Source: Cololabis saira (Eukaryota > Chordata > Actinopteri > Beloniformes > Belonidae). Taken from it: 64,000 nt of DNA. Positions 33,599-45,800 of this stretch are shown here, piece after piece (within the stretch, counting starts at the first letter, position 1; the number at the start of each line of letters is the position of its first letter). The notes under the pieces were generated by a model that had not been told where the DNA came from, did no database searches, and saw only the letters and a list, made by a program, of their open reading frames with translations. A program made the position numbers and the translations under genes. The stretch covers positions 34,588,879 through 34,652,878 of the forward strand of contig NC_084596.1 in NCBI RefSeq assembly GCF_033807715.1, in the 5' to 3' direction.

Positions 33599-36500
33599 AT
33601 GGCTCTGATCGAAGGTGTCGGCGATGAGGTGACGCTGCTCTTCGGCTCGCTGCTGCTGCTGATGGTGTTGCTGCTCGCCTGGATCTCCACTCGCACCTCA
33701 GAGCCACCGGAGCACCTGTTCAGCCCCACCACAGGCCCGGTGCCTTCTGGTTCAGCCCACCTGGACGCCCCTCTCGGCTCCACCAGCAGCACTTCAGCAT
33801 CCTTCTCTGCATCGTCGTCAGCCACCAGCTCTGTGAATGACAGCTCTGTATCTGAGGCTCCGCCCACCTCAGTGCAGGATGAGGGGGAGGTGGGGGAAGG
33901 AGATGGGTTGAGGAACAGAGGAGAGACTCTGTTGAATCAGAGAAACATGGTGGTCCGACTAAAATTCCTGAATGACACAGAGAGAACTGCTCAGGTCAAA
34001 CCGCAGGACACCATCGGATACATCAAACGGTAACCACCCCGTACTGCTCTGTAATACTCCGTAATACATCATAGTATACTGCAGCGCCACGTACTGTATC
34101 ACATCTTTGTGCTGTTTCACTTACTATTGCACAAAAACACATTGTATCACAGTGTATGTTTTCAAAATGGTATTGACCAGTCTGGCTTGTACAGGACTGT
34201 CTCAGAAAATTAGAATATTGTGATTTTCTGTAATGCAATTACAAAAATGTCATACATTCTGGAGTCATTACAAATCAACTGAAATATTGCAAGCCTTTTA
34301 TTATTTTAATATTGCTGATCCTGGCTTACAGCTTAAGAAAACTCAAATATTCTATCTCAAAAAATTAGAATATTCTGGGAATCTTAATCTTAAACTGTAA
34401 GCCATAATCAAAAATATATTTATTAAAATAATAAAAGGCTTGCAATATTTCAGTTGATTTGTAATGAATCCATAATGTATGACATTTTTTAAATTGCATT
34501 ACAGAAAATAAAGAACTTTATCACAATATTCAAATTTTCTGAGACAGTCCTGTAAACTTTACTTTATTCCAAAATACAATACGCCTCCACAGCAGAAGCC
34601 ATAATTTTGACCGGACTTTGACTTTGGGTTGTGCCATATTATAATCCTCCAGAGACTTAAACATTACTGAACAGGTGATCTGTGACATATTGTGGAGGTT
34701 TCTGAACCGCTGACTGGAACTTGTCAATTACATGTCAATCAAAACTAGTTCTGGCCTCACGCTCCTTTAGCCGATCCACCCTGGGGGAGCTGCAGAGCTG
34801 CTGGACAACTTTTCTGGGGAATACCTCGTTGCAGATGATGTTTCAGTGGCAAAATCCGAAATGACAACTGCATCAGCAAACACTGAATTAATGTAATGAT
34901 GAATGGCTATTAGTTAAGCTGACTAGAGAAATGTATTGCTTTATTCACCTGGCATGGTACATTTTTTTGAGCACTGGCAGTTGCCATATTGGCAGGAGCT
35001 GATTCTACCCAGCCCGAGTTGATCCAAAAAATGTTGGAACAACATCTGGTCAACCCTCAGACTCATGGGGGTTTTCTAGGGTTTGTCATTGAAAGTCATA
35101 CCGCTGTGGTCTGATCATGATTTACATCCACGGCCCTGAGACACAACAAACCACCTTCATCCTTGCATCCTTCCTGGCCGACCCAGAGCCAGTCACGGGA
35201 CGCTGTTCTGGGCAAAATGCTTCTGGTGAAGCCAATGTGACAACTTGGGATGCTCACCTCATATGAGAAGTTGTTTTGTTGTGAGGACGGATGGATTTGA
35301 TCAGAATGCAGACTTGGATTGTATGATAGGCTAGCACAGGGGTCGGCAACCCGCGAGCTGCATGCAGCTCTTTAGCGCCGCCCTAGTGGCTCCCTGGAAC
35401 TTTAAAAAAAAATGTTTTTTTTTTCCATTTTTTTTCTCTTTTTTCTCTCCTTTTTTCCTTTTTTTTCTTCTTTTTCTCTTTTTTATTTTTTCCTTTTTTA
35501 ATCTCGACATTTCGACTTTTTTCTCAAAATTTTGACTTTTTTCTCAACCTTTTGACTTTTTCTCAACATTTCGACTTTTCTCGACATTTCAACTTTTTTC
35601 TCGAGATTGTACTTCAACATTAATCTCGACATTTTCAACTTTTTTCTCGAAATTTTGACTTTTTTCTTGACATTTCGACTTTTTTCTCAACATTTCCACT
35701 TTTTTCCACGAAATTTTGACTTAACATTTCGACTTTTTTCTCGAAATTTCAACTTTTCTCAAGATTGTACTTCAACATTAATCTTGACATTTCGACTTTT
35801 TTCTCGAAATTTTGACTTTTTTCTTGACATTTAGACTTTTTTCTCAACATTTCGACTTTTTTCACGAAATTTTGACTATTTCCTCGACATTTCGACTTTT
35901 TTCTCAACATTTTGACTTTTAACATTTCGACTTTTTTCTCGACATTTCGACTTTTTTCTCAAGATTGTACTTCAACATTAATCTTGACATTTCGACTTTG
36001 TGCAAGTGCATAATGAAAAAAACCTTCCCCCAGTTATAACTAATATAGATACATGCAGCATGTGTTGCCTTCATTCTAAGGCTTATACAAGACTTCATTT
36101 TTTGCGGCTCCAGACATATGTTTTTTGTGTTTTTGGTCCAATATGGCTCTTTCAACATTTTGGGTTGCCGACCCCTGGCCTAGCATGAGCGTAAACTACA
36201 AGAAACTAGTCATTGGAGGCTGGAACCCCAGAACCCATGTTTTTTTTTTCACTCTTCCTGCCTAACATTTTTCTAATTCTTATTTAAACCTACCTTGCAC
36301 ATCGTCTCCCAACTGATAACCAGCATGAGTACAAATATCAGATACTGTTGTTAGTTGTGGTGGAAGCTGAAAAAGAAGGAGTGTTCTGTGGTTCTCGAGG
36401 AGGAGTTGAGAAAGACTCTGGGTGGCCAGGAGGTGCCTCCAGGAGACTGTAAAACTAAAGCTAATTTGATCAGGGAAGCGGGTAAGGGACTACTTGGTGT

Positions 36501-39500
36501 AACATCTGGCAGGAAAGTAGATGAGGAGACTTGGTGGTATGAACAAATGCAGGAGCATGTACAGAGAAAGAGGTTAGCTAAGTGGGACACTGAGGGGACA
36601 GGAGGAATGGATTACAGGGAGATGTGTAAGGTGAAGCGAGACGTGACAAAGGGTGATTTATACAGGTTGGCGAGGCAGAGAGATACAAATGAAAAGTCGT
36701 GCAGCAGGTTAGAATGATTAAGGATAGAGATTGAAATGTATTGACAGGAGTCAGAAGTCTATTAGGAATATGGAATGAGTACTTTGAAGAATTGATGAAT
36801 GAAGAAAATAAAAAGAGAACAGAGTAGGAGAGGTGAAGTTAGGAGGGCATTGAAGAGGATGAAGAATTATAATATACCTGTGAAGGTATGGATGTGTCTA
36901 GGAGAGGTCGCAATAGAGTTTTTGACGAGGACACTCAACAAGAGTGATGGATTAAAGACGGAGAGGATACCTCAGAAACGGAGAAGTGTGATGGTGCCGA
37001 TCTTTAAGGACAAAGGAGACGTGCAGAGTTGTGCCAATGACGGAGGAATAAAGTTGATGAACCATACAATGAGGTTATGGGAAAGAGTTGTGGAAGCTGG
37101 ACTAAGGGCAGAAGTGAGTTTTTGTAAACAAAAAGAGTATTACAGATTAGAGCTGGGTATCATCACTGACCTCCCTGTACGATTCCGGTACACTAGGTCC
37201 CAAGTCGATACGATTCGGTATCAATATTCTAGTTACAATACCAATTTTGCTTTGGCAATGGATGGGATTCTCCAAAAAAAAATAATAAAAAAAAAATCGA
37301 GGGGCACGGTGGTGCAGCAGGTAGTGCAGCCGTCTCACAGCAAGAAGATCCTGGGTTCAATTCCCGCCGGGGACGCTGTGGGCGCTGAAGTGCGTGTTAG
37401 TTCCCCCATGACTTCAGCACCCTGGGTGGGGTTGGCCAAAGGGCCTTTCTGTGGAGTTTGCATTTTCTCCCCGTGTTCCCTTGGGTAGTTAATGTGAGCT
37501 ACCCTCACAAAAACATGCAACAGTCCTGGGCTCTACATGCCCCCTCTGGCCAACCGGGGCGCCAGACGGGGTGGGGAGGATCCGGCCGGAATAACGTGAT
37601 CCTTCCACGCGCTACGTCCGGCCAGAGAAACCCCACCCTGTCTGGTGAAAAGAAGCGGCCTGCTCACTCCTCAAGTAAAGAGGAGACCTGAGCTCAGTGC
37701 GGGGCCCTCCCGGGGTTGGTAGAGGATGGCAATGCCCAGGACTGTTACTTAGGTAGGAGCACGGGGTGGTAAAAATGGGGAAAGAATCGCAATATATTTT
37801 TATTTTTTCAAATCGATACTTGGATTTATGTATCGATAATCGTTCCTACACATTTATATCGATATTTTTAACCCATCCCTATTAAATTATGAGATCATTT
37901 CTTTGAGGATGTTAATGTTAAGTACAGAGGGAGAGAAGGTCAGAGGGAGCTGCATTGTGTCTTTGTAGACCTTGAGAAAGCAGATGACAGGGTGCTGAGA
38001 GAGGAGCTATGGTATTGTATGAGGAAGTCTGGAGTAGCACAGACATACGTTAGAGTGGTGCAGGTTAGGGTTAGGGTACTTGTATAGGACAAGAGTGAAG
38101 TGTGCCATAGGTATCACAGAGGAATTCAAGGAGAAGGTGAGACCGTATCGAGGATTGAGCCCCTTCTTGTTTGCTTTGGTGATGGAGAGACTGACACATG
38201 AAGTCAGATAGGAATCTACATGGACCATGGTGTTTGCAGATGACATTGTGATCTATAGTGATATCAGGGAGTAGATGGAGGAAAATCTGAACAGGTGGAG
38301 GTATGCACTGACAGGATGAGCAAGACAGAGAACATGTGTGTGAATGAGAGGAACACAAGTGGAAAAGTCAGACTACAGGCAGCAGAGATAAAGAAGGTGG
38401 AGGATTTAAATTTAATGGAACGTGTAGAAAAGAGGTGAAGAAGAGTTTGCAACCAGGTTGGAATGGATGCAGAAAAGTGTCAGGAATGAGTACATCAGTG
38501 GATGTTAGATGTTTTGGAGGAAAAGGTCAGAGCCCAGATTAAGATGGTTTGAACATCTACAGAGGAGAGATGGGTCGTGACTGTTTCAAGACATGTGGTT
38601 GACCTGTGTAGTGACCGCGAGGAAATTTGATTGATTGTCGAAGGTAAGGCGAAGGTACGTCAGAAACATCCACGGACAAGTGTTGCTGCTGTGTGAACTC
38701 CCAGTTTCTAGCTCTGGCAGCAGCTGGCTCCTCTGGCTGAGCCGTTGGTCCTGGACCCATGACTACTAGCCCACAGGCAAGGACCCTAGTCCTAGGACCG
38801 AGTTCTGTCAGAACTCTGGTTCAGATCAGCTGTCGGGTTTGTTTGCTCTGCCCATGTTTCTCCAGAGCTCTGAAAATCAGGCTTTAACACTCTGGGTGAT
38901 GTCACAGAGGCTTTGTCCCGGTCTTTTCATAGAGGTCTTCATTCTCAACTCACTAGTAACTGCGGGCTAAAAACTGTGGGCTAAAAAATGAGTGGTTGTA
39001 TATAATTTTAAGTGAAATGTGAAAGGCTTGTGATACGTAAGCTGGAATTTAACAGAGGACTGTTTGAGTTTTGGAGCTGGCTCCTGGTGGTCAGCAGAGG
39101 AACTGCAACTGTAGAGGAGTATCAGGTGTAGATCTGCTTCACTGTAGGAATGGGCGATGTTTTACCGTTCACGATAAACCGTCAAAAAAAATTCCCCACG
39201 GTAAGAATTTGTCATCTTGCGGTAAAAATTATAAATTCCCTTTGATGACGTTTTTGTGCAAAGCCGTTAAATCAACGCACAACGTACGTGTGGGGGAAGG
39301 AAGGAAGGAAGGAAGGAAGGAAGGAAGGAAGGAAGGAAGGAAGGAAGGAAGGAAGGAAGGAAGGAAGGAAGGAAGGAAGGAAGGAAGGAAGGAAGGAAGG
39401 AAGGAAGGAAGATGGAAGGAAGCAGGAAGGAAGATGGAAGGAAGGAAGGAAACAGGATAAATAGGATAAATTCCCGTTGATGAGGTTTTTGTGTAACAAA

Positions 39501-40056
39501 CATGGCGGATCTGAGAGCGAGATAGATTTATAGTTACAAAGGTGGAGTTGAATTGGTATTTTTTTTATCGTCATTTTTATCGTTATCGGGATAAATGCCA
39601 TAAATTATCGTGATAAATTTTTTAGTCCATACCGCCCAGCCCTACTTCACTGATTGATCTGGTGTATTGATCTTACCCTAACTGTGTTTCTCTGCACGTC
39701 TCAGGACGTACTTCGCAGGTCAGGAGCAGCAGGTCCGCCTCATCTACCAGGGCCAGCTGCTGCAGGACGACGCGCAGACTCTGGCCTCCCTCAACCTGGT
39801 CCATAACTGTGTCCTGCACTGCCACATTTCCCAGCATGCCTCTCGGGGGTCGGCGGGAGGGCCGCGACCCGCCGACCAGGTGCAGGTGGCGCTGAACGTG
39901 GGAAGCCTTATGGTGCCACTGCTGGTCCTCATGCTGTCAGTGCTCTGGTATTGCCAGATCCAGTACCGGCAGTTTTTCACCGCCCCCGCCACCGCCTCGC
40001 TGGTCGGACTCACTATCTTCCTCAGCCTGGTGGCCTTCGGGGTCTACCGCCGCTAG
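33599..40056 (+). CDS. tmub1: Transmembrane and ubiquitin-like domain protein, TMUB1/TMUB2 family (two coding exons)
   Basis: Exons 33599-34029 and 39705-40056 join in frame (CG|G) to 260 codons and a TAG stop. The family acts in the ER membrane, for example in complexes for ER-associated degradation. Seen: LIEGVGDEVT at the N-terminus, a hydrophobic segment at about residues 12-30, a Ser/Thr/Gly-rich low-complexity stretch, a ubiquitin-like domain from VVRLKFLNDTERT (about 120-195) with LIYQGQLLQDDAQTL, then two C-terminal membrane helices around WYCQIQYRQFF. The ubiquitin-like part is closer to TMUB1 (QQVRLIYQGQLL, NCVLHCH), whereas FTAPAT and the nearness of ubtf recall TMUB2. The ATG is the first in the exon after the acceptor at 33581. 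The 5.7-kb intron holds mariner, hAT and LINE debris. Confidence 0.92.
34192..34552. mobile_element. Palindromic mariner-type MITE, copy 1
   Basis: CAGGACTGTCTCAG and its inverse are flanked by TA (34190-34191 and 34553-34554). The two halves are near-inverted copies about 180 bp long. It starts 162 bp after the first TMUB coding exon. Confidence 0.88.
35337..36177. mobile_element. Non-autonomous hAT element, same family (copy 3)
   Basis: Same TIRs and orientation as 4053-5544, in the TMUB intron. The flanks GGCTAGCA (35329-35336) and GCCTAGCA (36178-36185) match at 7 of 8 positions. The internal array is intermediate in length. Confidence 0.9.
36355..38575 (+). mobile_element. Degenerate LINE with reverse transcriptase remnants, interrupted
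   Basis: Part A (36355-37146) reads QRKRLAKWDTEG, GDLYRLARQRDTNEKSC and DKGDVQSCANDGGIKLMNH. Part B (37881-38575) reads RELHCVFVDLEKADDRVLRE, SPFLFALVMERLTHEV and FADDIVIYSD, with stops and frameshifts. It is in the TMUB intron on the same strand. The clade was not assigned. Confidence 0.75.
37301..37775 (+). mobile_element. tRNA-derived SINE inserted in the LINE remnant
   Basis: GGGGCACGGTGGTGCAGCAG and GGTTCAATTCCC are laid out like Pol III A and B boxes. The surrounding 37147-37300 and 37776-37880 carry CGATACGATTCGG and TATCGATAT words of another repeat, so at least two insertions are stacked here. Confidence 0.6.
38590..39136. other. Gene-free intronic stretch
   Basis: Its last 130 bases are similar to 40970-41110 (CTGGTGGTCAGCAGAGGAAC and the following GTAGAGGAGTATCAGG). 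No coding sequence. Confidence 0.5.
39145..39644. mobile_element. Non-autonomous hAT element containing a GGAA array
   Basis: Ends TAGGAATGGGCGATG and CGCCCAGCCCTA; perfect duplication CTTCACTG (39137-39144 and 39645-39652). It lies only 53 bp upstream of the acceptor of the last TMUB exon. Confidence 0.88.
39296..39450. repeat. (GGAA)n microsatellite
   Basis: An uninterrupted GGAA run from about 39296 to 39410, then an imperfect tail with GATGGAAG units. Runs of this kind are often polymorphic. Confidence 0.95.
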
Positions 40057-40269
40057 CTGCTCTCTGATTTGGGTCTGTTAATTCCAGTTTATTTTTTGTT
40101 TTGTTTTTATTTGAAAATATTTTTTTCTGTAGGTTTCTCTTCATCGTGCCTCTTTGACGACCTGAGTTTCTAGTCGATCTGACACCTGTCAGTCAGCCTG
40201 ACACCTGTCAGTCACTGTGTCTGAAGGGAGAAAATCACATCTGTGAATTTCAACTTTTGGAGAAGATCT

Positions 40270-40275
40270 ATTAAA
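40270..40275 (+). terminator. Candidate polyadenylation signal of the TMUB gene
   Basis: ATTAAA, the common variant signal, 214 bases after the stop codon. No canonical AATAAA lies between the stop and this point. Confidence 0.45.
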
Positions 40276-40299
40276 TGGTTAATTTATGCTGTTGTGTTT

Positions 40300-41960
40300 T
40301 GTGGTGTCTGAACATAAGGACTCGGTATTACTCAGAGGTCTCCAGAAGAGCTGCAGGGTCGGGATCAGAAGGAATCAAGACTCTGATTTATTTCAGGGAC
40401 GTTCCTGAAAACATGTATATGGGGGTCCTCAGGGCAGCGTTTTCAGCCCCCTGTTGTTGTCCGACTCCTTAATCAGGCATTGATGGGAGCAGACAATTGG
40501 TGTTTCAAGTGATGAAACAATCTCCAGCAGCTCTTGGAGGTTAGAAGATTGGTTGTAGATATTCAAATATGAGTACTCCCTTTTTTAATCTTGTTCTTTT
40601 TTTGAGTCTAAAACCACAGTTAATCATCCGATGGTAATACTGGAAAAATACAACCTAAAACGAACAATTACATATTACTTTTTGTCACTGTGCCAATATT
40701 TGTTCAACAAAAATGGAACAAACAGGAAAAAACATAACACTGAGAGGGAAAGATATCAGTAATAGTATTAAAGGAACAATGGTTGCTGCACATCAATCTG
40801 TAAAGGGGTAAAAAACTGTTTCCAAATAGTTTAGAGATCAGTGCAGTTCAGTGATCTACAAGGAAAAGATAATAGAAGAAAAGCATACATAATAAAATAA
40901 ATAGTCATACAAAGCAGTAAGTTTCTCTGATCTGTTTAATGCAAGACTTGCGGTACACTGATTATATAATATATAATTTGATGTGAAAGGCTTTTGAGAG
41001 GTAAACTGGACATTTTAACAGAGGTCATTGGATTTTGACTGAGTTTTGGAGCACACACCTGGTGGTCAGCAGGGGAACTGCAACTGTAGAGGAGTATCAG
41101 GTGTAGATTTGCCTCACTGATTGATCTGTTAGTGTATTGATCTTACCCTTACCATTATTATATAATGTCCAGACTAATGCAGCCACCAGGAGGCCCCAAC
41201 ATACAAGCACATCCTGAACACCCAGAACTAGTAGAGCAATAAGCGATGCTGTCTTCATCTGTAGCCTCTGTGAACTGAGTAAGAGCATGTAAGAATCTCA
41301 GAATATCGAACTGAAACTAGAACTCAGTCATCATGTATCTGGATCAGGATGCCAGATTGGTGATTTCTCACAGATTTGTGATTTTATGAAGACAGAAATT
41401 ATCTTTTTTCCTTTTCAGATTTGTGTGGGTTCGGATATAGATGGCAGAAAATTTTAATTTGTTTTGCAGGTACGTCTAGCTACCATCCGCTCGAGCTCAT
41501 TAAATATGATCAAATGTCATGGAGAGCCAGTCACTTCAGTCCACCCTTGTAGAGTCTCTTGGCGGCGTTAACACAATGACGACGGAGCAGCGACATAATT
41601 TGGATCCAAGCAGTGTAGATGCTGTTGCTCAGGATTACCGGCCATTTGAATCAGCTTTGGCATTACCAGTTATAGATTAAGACTTTTCTTTGAAAATTAA
41701 ACAGAAGACGGCACTCAAATCATTCCTTTGCAAAGTAGAAGTACTTTGTTTTCCTACAGCTACGACAAAAGTTTAATTTACTCTTCTACACAACTGGCTC
41801 TCTTGTGGATTTGTTTCGTCACTCTGAATACATCACTTTGTGCATTTGCGTGCAAAGGCACCATCAACGACCCTTATAGCTGCCTCCTGAATGAAGAACT
41901 ATGGACTGTTTTCAGACCTGCATCTTTCTAGATGTGGCTCTAAACTGTCAGGCTAGAAAT
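40300..41960. other. Intergenic stretch without recognised gene
   Basis: Contains the paralogous empty-site segment at 40970-41160. Otherwise AT-rich, with no domain-bearing frame. Confidence 0.4.
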
Positions 41961-41962
41961 CA

Positions 41963-42690
41963 GGGGCGGGATTCACCAATATGTTCTTAAGATCTAAAAT
42001 TAAGAAGTTCATAAGAAAGTTCTTAAGTGCAATTCCTCAATATTTTCTTAAGAACCGTCTTAAGAAATGTCATTTCTTACGAATTTCTTATTTTTCCTAC
42101 TTAAGAACTTCTTAAAATATGTCATTGCATTGCACGCGCAAACAAACAACTTTTATACAGGTAGTTTGTGTCTTAACCGTCAGTCACTCACTAAACATGG
42201 AGAAGGAGAAAAAGAGATGCAGGAACTTTTCAAGGTTATGATGGATGAGATTAATGTGCGAAAAAAAATACTATTGGGGAAAATCAATGATAATTAACTA
42301 CCACGCTAACTAACATGCTAACAAACAGTTAACAGGCTCTTTGTTTAATTAATTACAAAGTATATCCCCAAACTACTATGACCTACTAGTCTAAACTTGT
42401 CTAAAATGTGTTGAAAAAGGTGATATTAGAGGCTTACCTTTTCACAAAATAAATTTTAAGACAGGTCGAGGTTGTCTTAAAGTCTTAAATTTGAGAAATT
42501 TTATTTCAAGAATACCATTTATTCTTAAGTTTTTTCTTAAGAAGAAACTTAAGAATAAAGTTGAGAAAATACTTAAGAACTTTTTTGGAGAATATGACTT
42601 CTTCTCTTTTTTCTTCTTAAGACTGAACTTAAGAAAAAAATTCCACTTAAGAAGATTTTTCTTCTTAAGAATGTTTTGTGATCCGGCCCC
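41963..42690. mobile_element. TIR element rich in CTTAAGAA words (Harbinger-like)
   Basis: The ends GGGGCGGGATTCACCAATAT and the approximate inverse (TGATCCGGCCCC) enclose 728 bp of TTCTTAAGAA-type motifs and a short frame without known domains. The superfamily is inferred from the GGGGC end. Confidence 0.55.
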
Positions 42691-42814
42691 AGGTGCTAAA
42701 TGATGGTCAACTACACAGTAAATATGATTTAACCCACCACCTAACTCATTAACGTGATTGCGTCCTCCGGGCCAGCTGGCGGCGCTGGCGCACCGGACGC
42801 TCGTTTGCAATCAA

Positions 42815-42880
42815 CCAATGAGTGAAGAAGCGCTAACCTCGTGGTCAGCGCTTAAAAGCGGGGAGAGGGAGCTGAGCAGC
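42815..42880 (+). promoter_or_regulatory. CCAAT plus TATA-like promoter of the duplicated-exon transcript
   Basis: CCAAT at 42815-42819 and CTTAAAAG at 42851-42858 are spaced like a classical Pol II core promoter with a start near 42880. It sits in a locally GC-rich stretch immediately upstream of the first exon-like block of the duplicated region. Confidence 0.4.
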
Positions 42881-45800
42881 AGTTCCCAGGTGAAGACCGA
42901 AGACCCAGCAGGAGCGGGAGCTGCAGATGATCGTCAGATGAGAAACATGGAGGGTCCCGGGGACCCACGTGGACCCACACGGCCCTCTGGTCCCAGGACT
43001 CGACCACATGGTCCACTAAGCTGCTTCCCAGACCGGTGAGTCGGTGCTGACGGACCGAGGACCAGCCGGGTTTCTAGTGCAGGTACGGTACCAACCCGTA
43101 GTTACGAGACCAATATAAATATGGATCACTATCTTAGATTTGTTTTTCTCCAAAGCCACGTGACCCAGTAACGCTGAACACGAGGCGATTTCAAGCACTA
43201 AAAGTGACCACCCATACCAATTTGCATTGAATGGTTACTTTTAATTTAAATCGGTCCTTTAAAAAAAAAAAACAAGCATTTAATATACCATGCGACTCCA
43301 AACCTGAGCTGGACATAGACACTTTATTTGGCCTATTTTTGGAGGCATTTTGTGGGGTTTTTCCCGCCTCACCAGTCAGTATACTGATCAGGGCCGCCTC
43401 AAACTGTTTCCTAGGGGGGACCACTTCAATTCTTGGGGTGGAACCAAAACTAAAAGCCATCATTACAGGACTGTATTATACTGTTGTAGTATACAGGCTC
43501 AGAATTTTTTTTAATACTTTCTAACTTGTCAGCATATATTAATGGTTAATACCATGTTGGTAACCTATATATATATATATATAATTTTTTTTGTGTGTAT
43601 ATACATTTTTTTTATTAGTCTCAGAAATACTACAGAAACGCCTACTCTGCAGAGCTCCAGCGAGGCCCAGCCTGCCGTGGCTCCGCCCTTTCCTGACGCT
43701 TCTGCTATAGAGACGGGGGCCGTTTGAGGCCCCGCTGTGGCCCTTCACCACGGGGTTATAGGTTGGCCCCCGACAAGACTCAGTCGAGCAGAAAAAAACT
43801 GCCTACTGATGTGCATTTTGCCCAAATGATTAGGGATGAAACACATAGTGGGGGGGTGGCCACCCTTGCCCCCACCCCCCGGTGGCTCCACTGATACTGA
43901 TACCACACCTCTTTACAGAACCAGACTGTAGCTGTTTTGATGGAGCAGAACCGTGACTGAGGGTGAACCCCTCATGGCCGTGAACAGGAGTGTTTCTGCA
44001 GGGACATGAGGTGCTGCAGATGTCGTGACATCACAGCCTGACCAGGTGAGTTCTGTCTGGGGCTGGTGGGTGGAGTCATGTGACCAGATGACTCCTGTTC
44101 TGAGAAGTCTGCTTTAGTCTCAGATTTATGATTTAACCCACAATGGTCACCAGCTGCTGCTGCCTGGAAATGATGTAACAAAAGGCCGAATGAAGCCGTG
44201 CCCCCAGCAGACTGTTCACAGTGGGCGTGGCCGTGACAAAAACATACTTGAAGCATCTTCTGATCTGGGTGGTGACACGTGTGGGTTTATATTTAATTTA
44301 ACAAAAATGTGAATGCAGTTATGTCACCTTTACCTCACCTTTTCCCTCAGGTGTCTCCCCCCACGGGTCAGCTCCTGTGCTGCTCTGAGGACATCCCACC
44401 ATCACACAGGTGAGTGCTGAAACACCACGGTTGAAATGGGGTCGGGTGCTACAATGCATGCTGGGAGATGATGTGAACAAAAGGCCGAATTGTAGTGCCT
44501 CCCCCAGGCAGTATGTTCTGAGAGGGGGGTCGCGATGACAAAGACTTGACCGAAGCGTTTTTCTGATCCCAGAGCACCTGACTGACATGTCACATGACCT
44601 GAGCAGCCCGTGAGATGTTTATTTTATTTTTTTTTATTTACTTGCAGGTGAGCTGCACCTTTTGTGACATCCTCCCCCTGGAGCGACCCTGGACCTCCTA
44701 ATGAATCCAAAGCGGCCCTCTGGTCCCAGGACTCGACCACATGGTCCACTAAGCTGCTTCCCAGACCGGTGAGTCGGTGCTGACGGACCGAGGACCAGCC
44801 GGGTTTCTAGTGCAGGTACGGTACCAACCCGCAGTTACGAGACCAATGTAAATATGGATCACTATCTTGGGTTTGTTTTTCTCCAAAGCCACGTGACCCA
44901 GTAACGCTGAACACGAGGCGATTTCAAGCACTAAAAGTGTCCAACCAGACCAATTTGCATTGACTGGTTACTGTTCATTTAAATCAGTCCTTTAAAAATA
45001 AACAAGCATTTAATATACCATGCGACTCCAAACCTGAGCTGGACATAGACACTTTATTTGGCTTATTTTTTTATTTTGTGGGGTTTTTCCTCACCTCACC
45101 AGTCAGTATACTGATCAGGGGCGCCTCAAACTGTTTCCTAGGGGCCAGATGGGACCACTTCAATTCTTGGGGTGGAACCAAAACTAAAAGCCATCATTAC
45201 AGGACTGTATTATACTGTTGTAGTATACAGGCTCAGAATTTTTTTTAATACTTTCTGACTTGTCAGCATATATTCATGGTTAATACCATGTTGGTAAAAA
45301 CCTAAGGCATATATATGCATTTTTAATATATCATATTTATATATACTTTTTTGTGTGTATATACATTTTATTAGGCTCAGAAATGCTTAAAGAAACACCT
45401 ACTCTGCAGAGCTCCAGCGAGGCCCAGCCTGCCGTGGCTCCGCCCTTTCCTGACGCTTCTGCTATAGAGACGGGGGCCGTTTGAGGCCCCGCTGTGGCCC
45501 TTCACCACGGGGTTATAGGTTGGCCCCCGACAAGACCCAGTCGAGGAAGAAAAAAAAAAAACGCCTACTGATGTGCATTTTGCCCAAATGATTAGGGATG
45601 AAACGCATAGTGGGGGGGTGGCCACCCTTGCCCCCACCCCCCAGTGGCACCACTGATACTGATACCAAACCTTTTTACAGCTACAGAACCAGACTGCAGC
45701 TGTTTCCATGGACCAGAACTGACTGAGGGTGAACAGGAGTGTTTCTGCAGGGACATGAGGTGTTGCAGACCTCGTGACATCACAGCCTGACCAGGTGAGT

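Noticed and set aside
37301..37380. Possible tRNA gene
   Set aside because: A and B boxes are degenerate and no cloverleaf closes; it is followed by a SINE body.
39296..39450. CRISPR-like regular repetition
   Set aside because: A 4-bp microsatellite with no unique spacers; the genome is eukaryotic.
39071..39601. Frames with KEGR or LPSF repeats on both strands
   Set aside because: Produced by the GGAA microsatellite.
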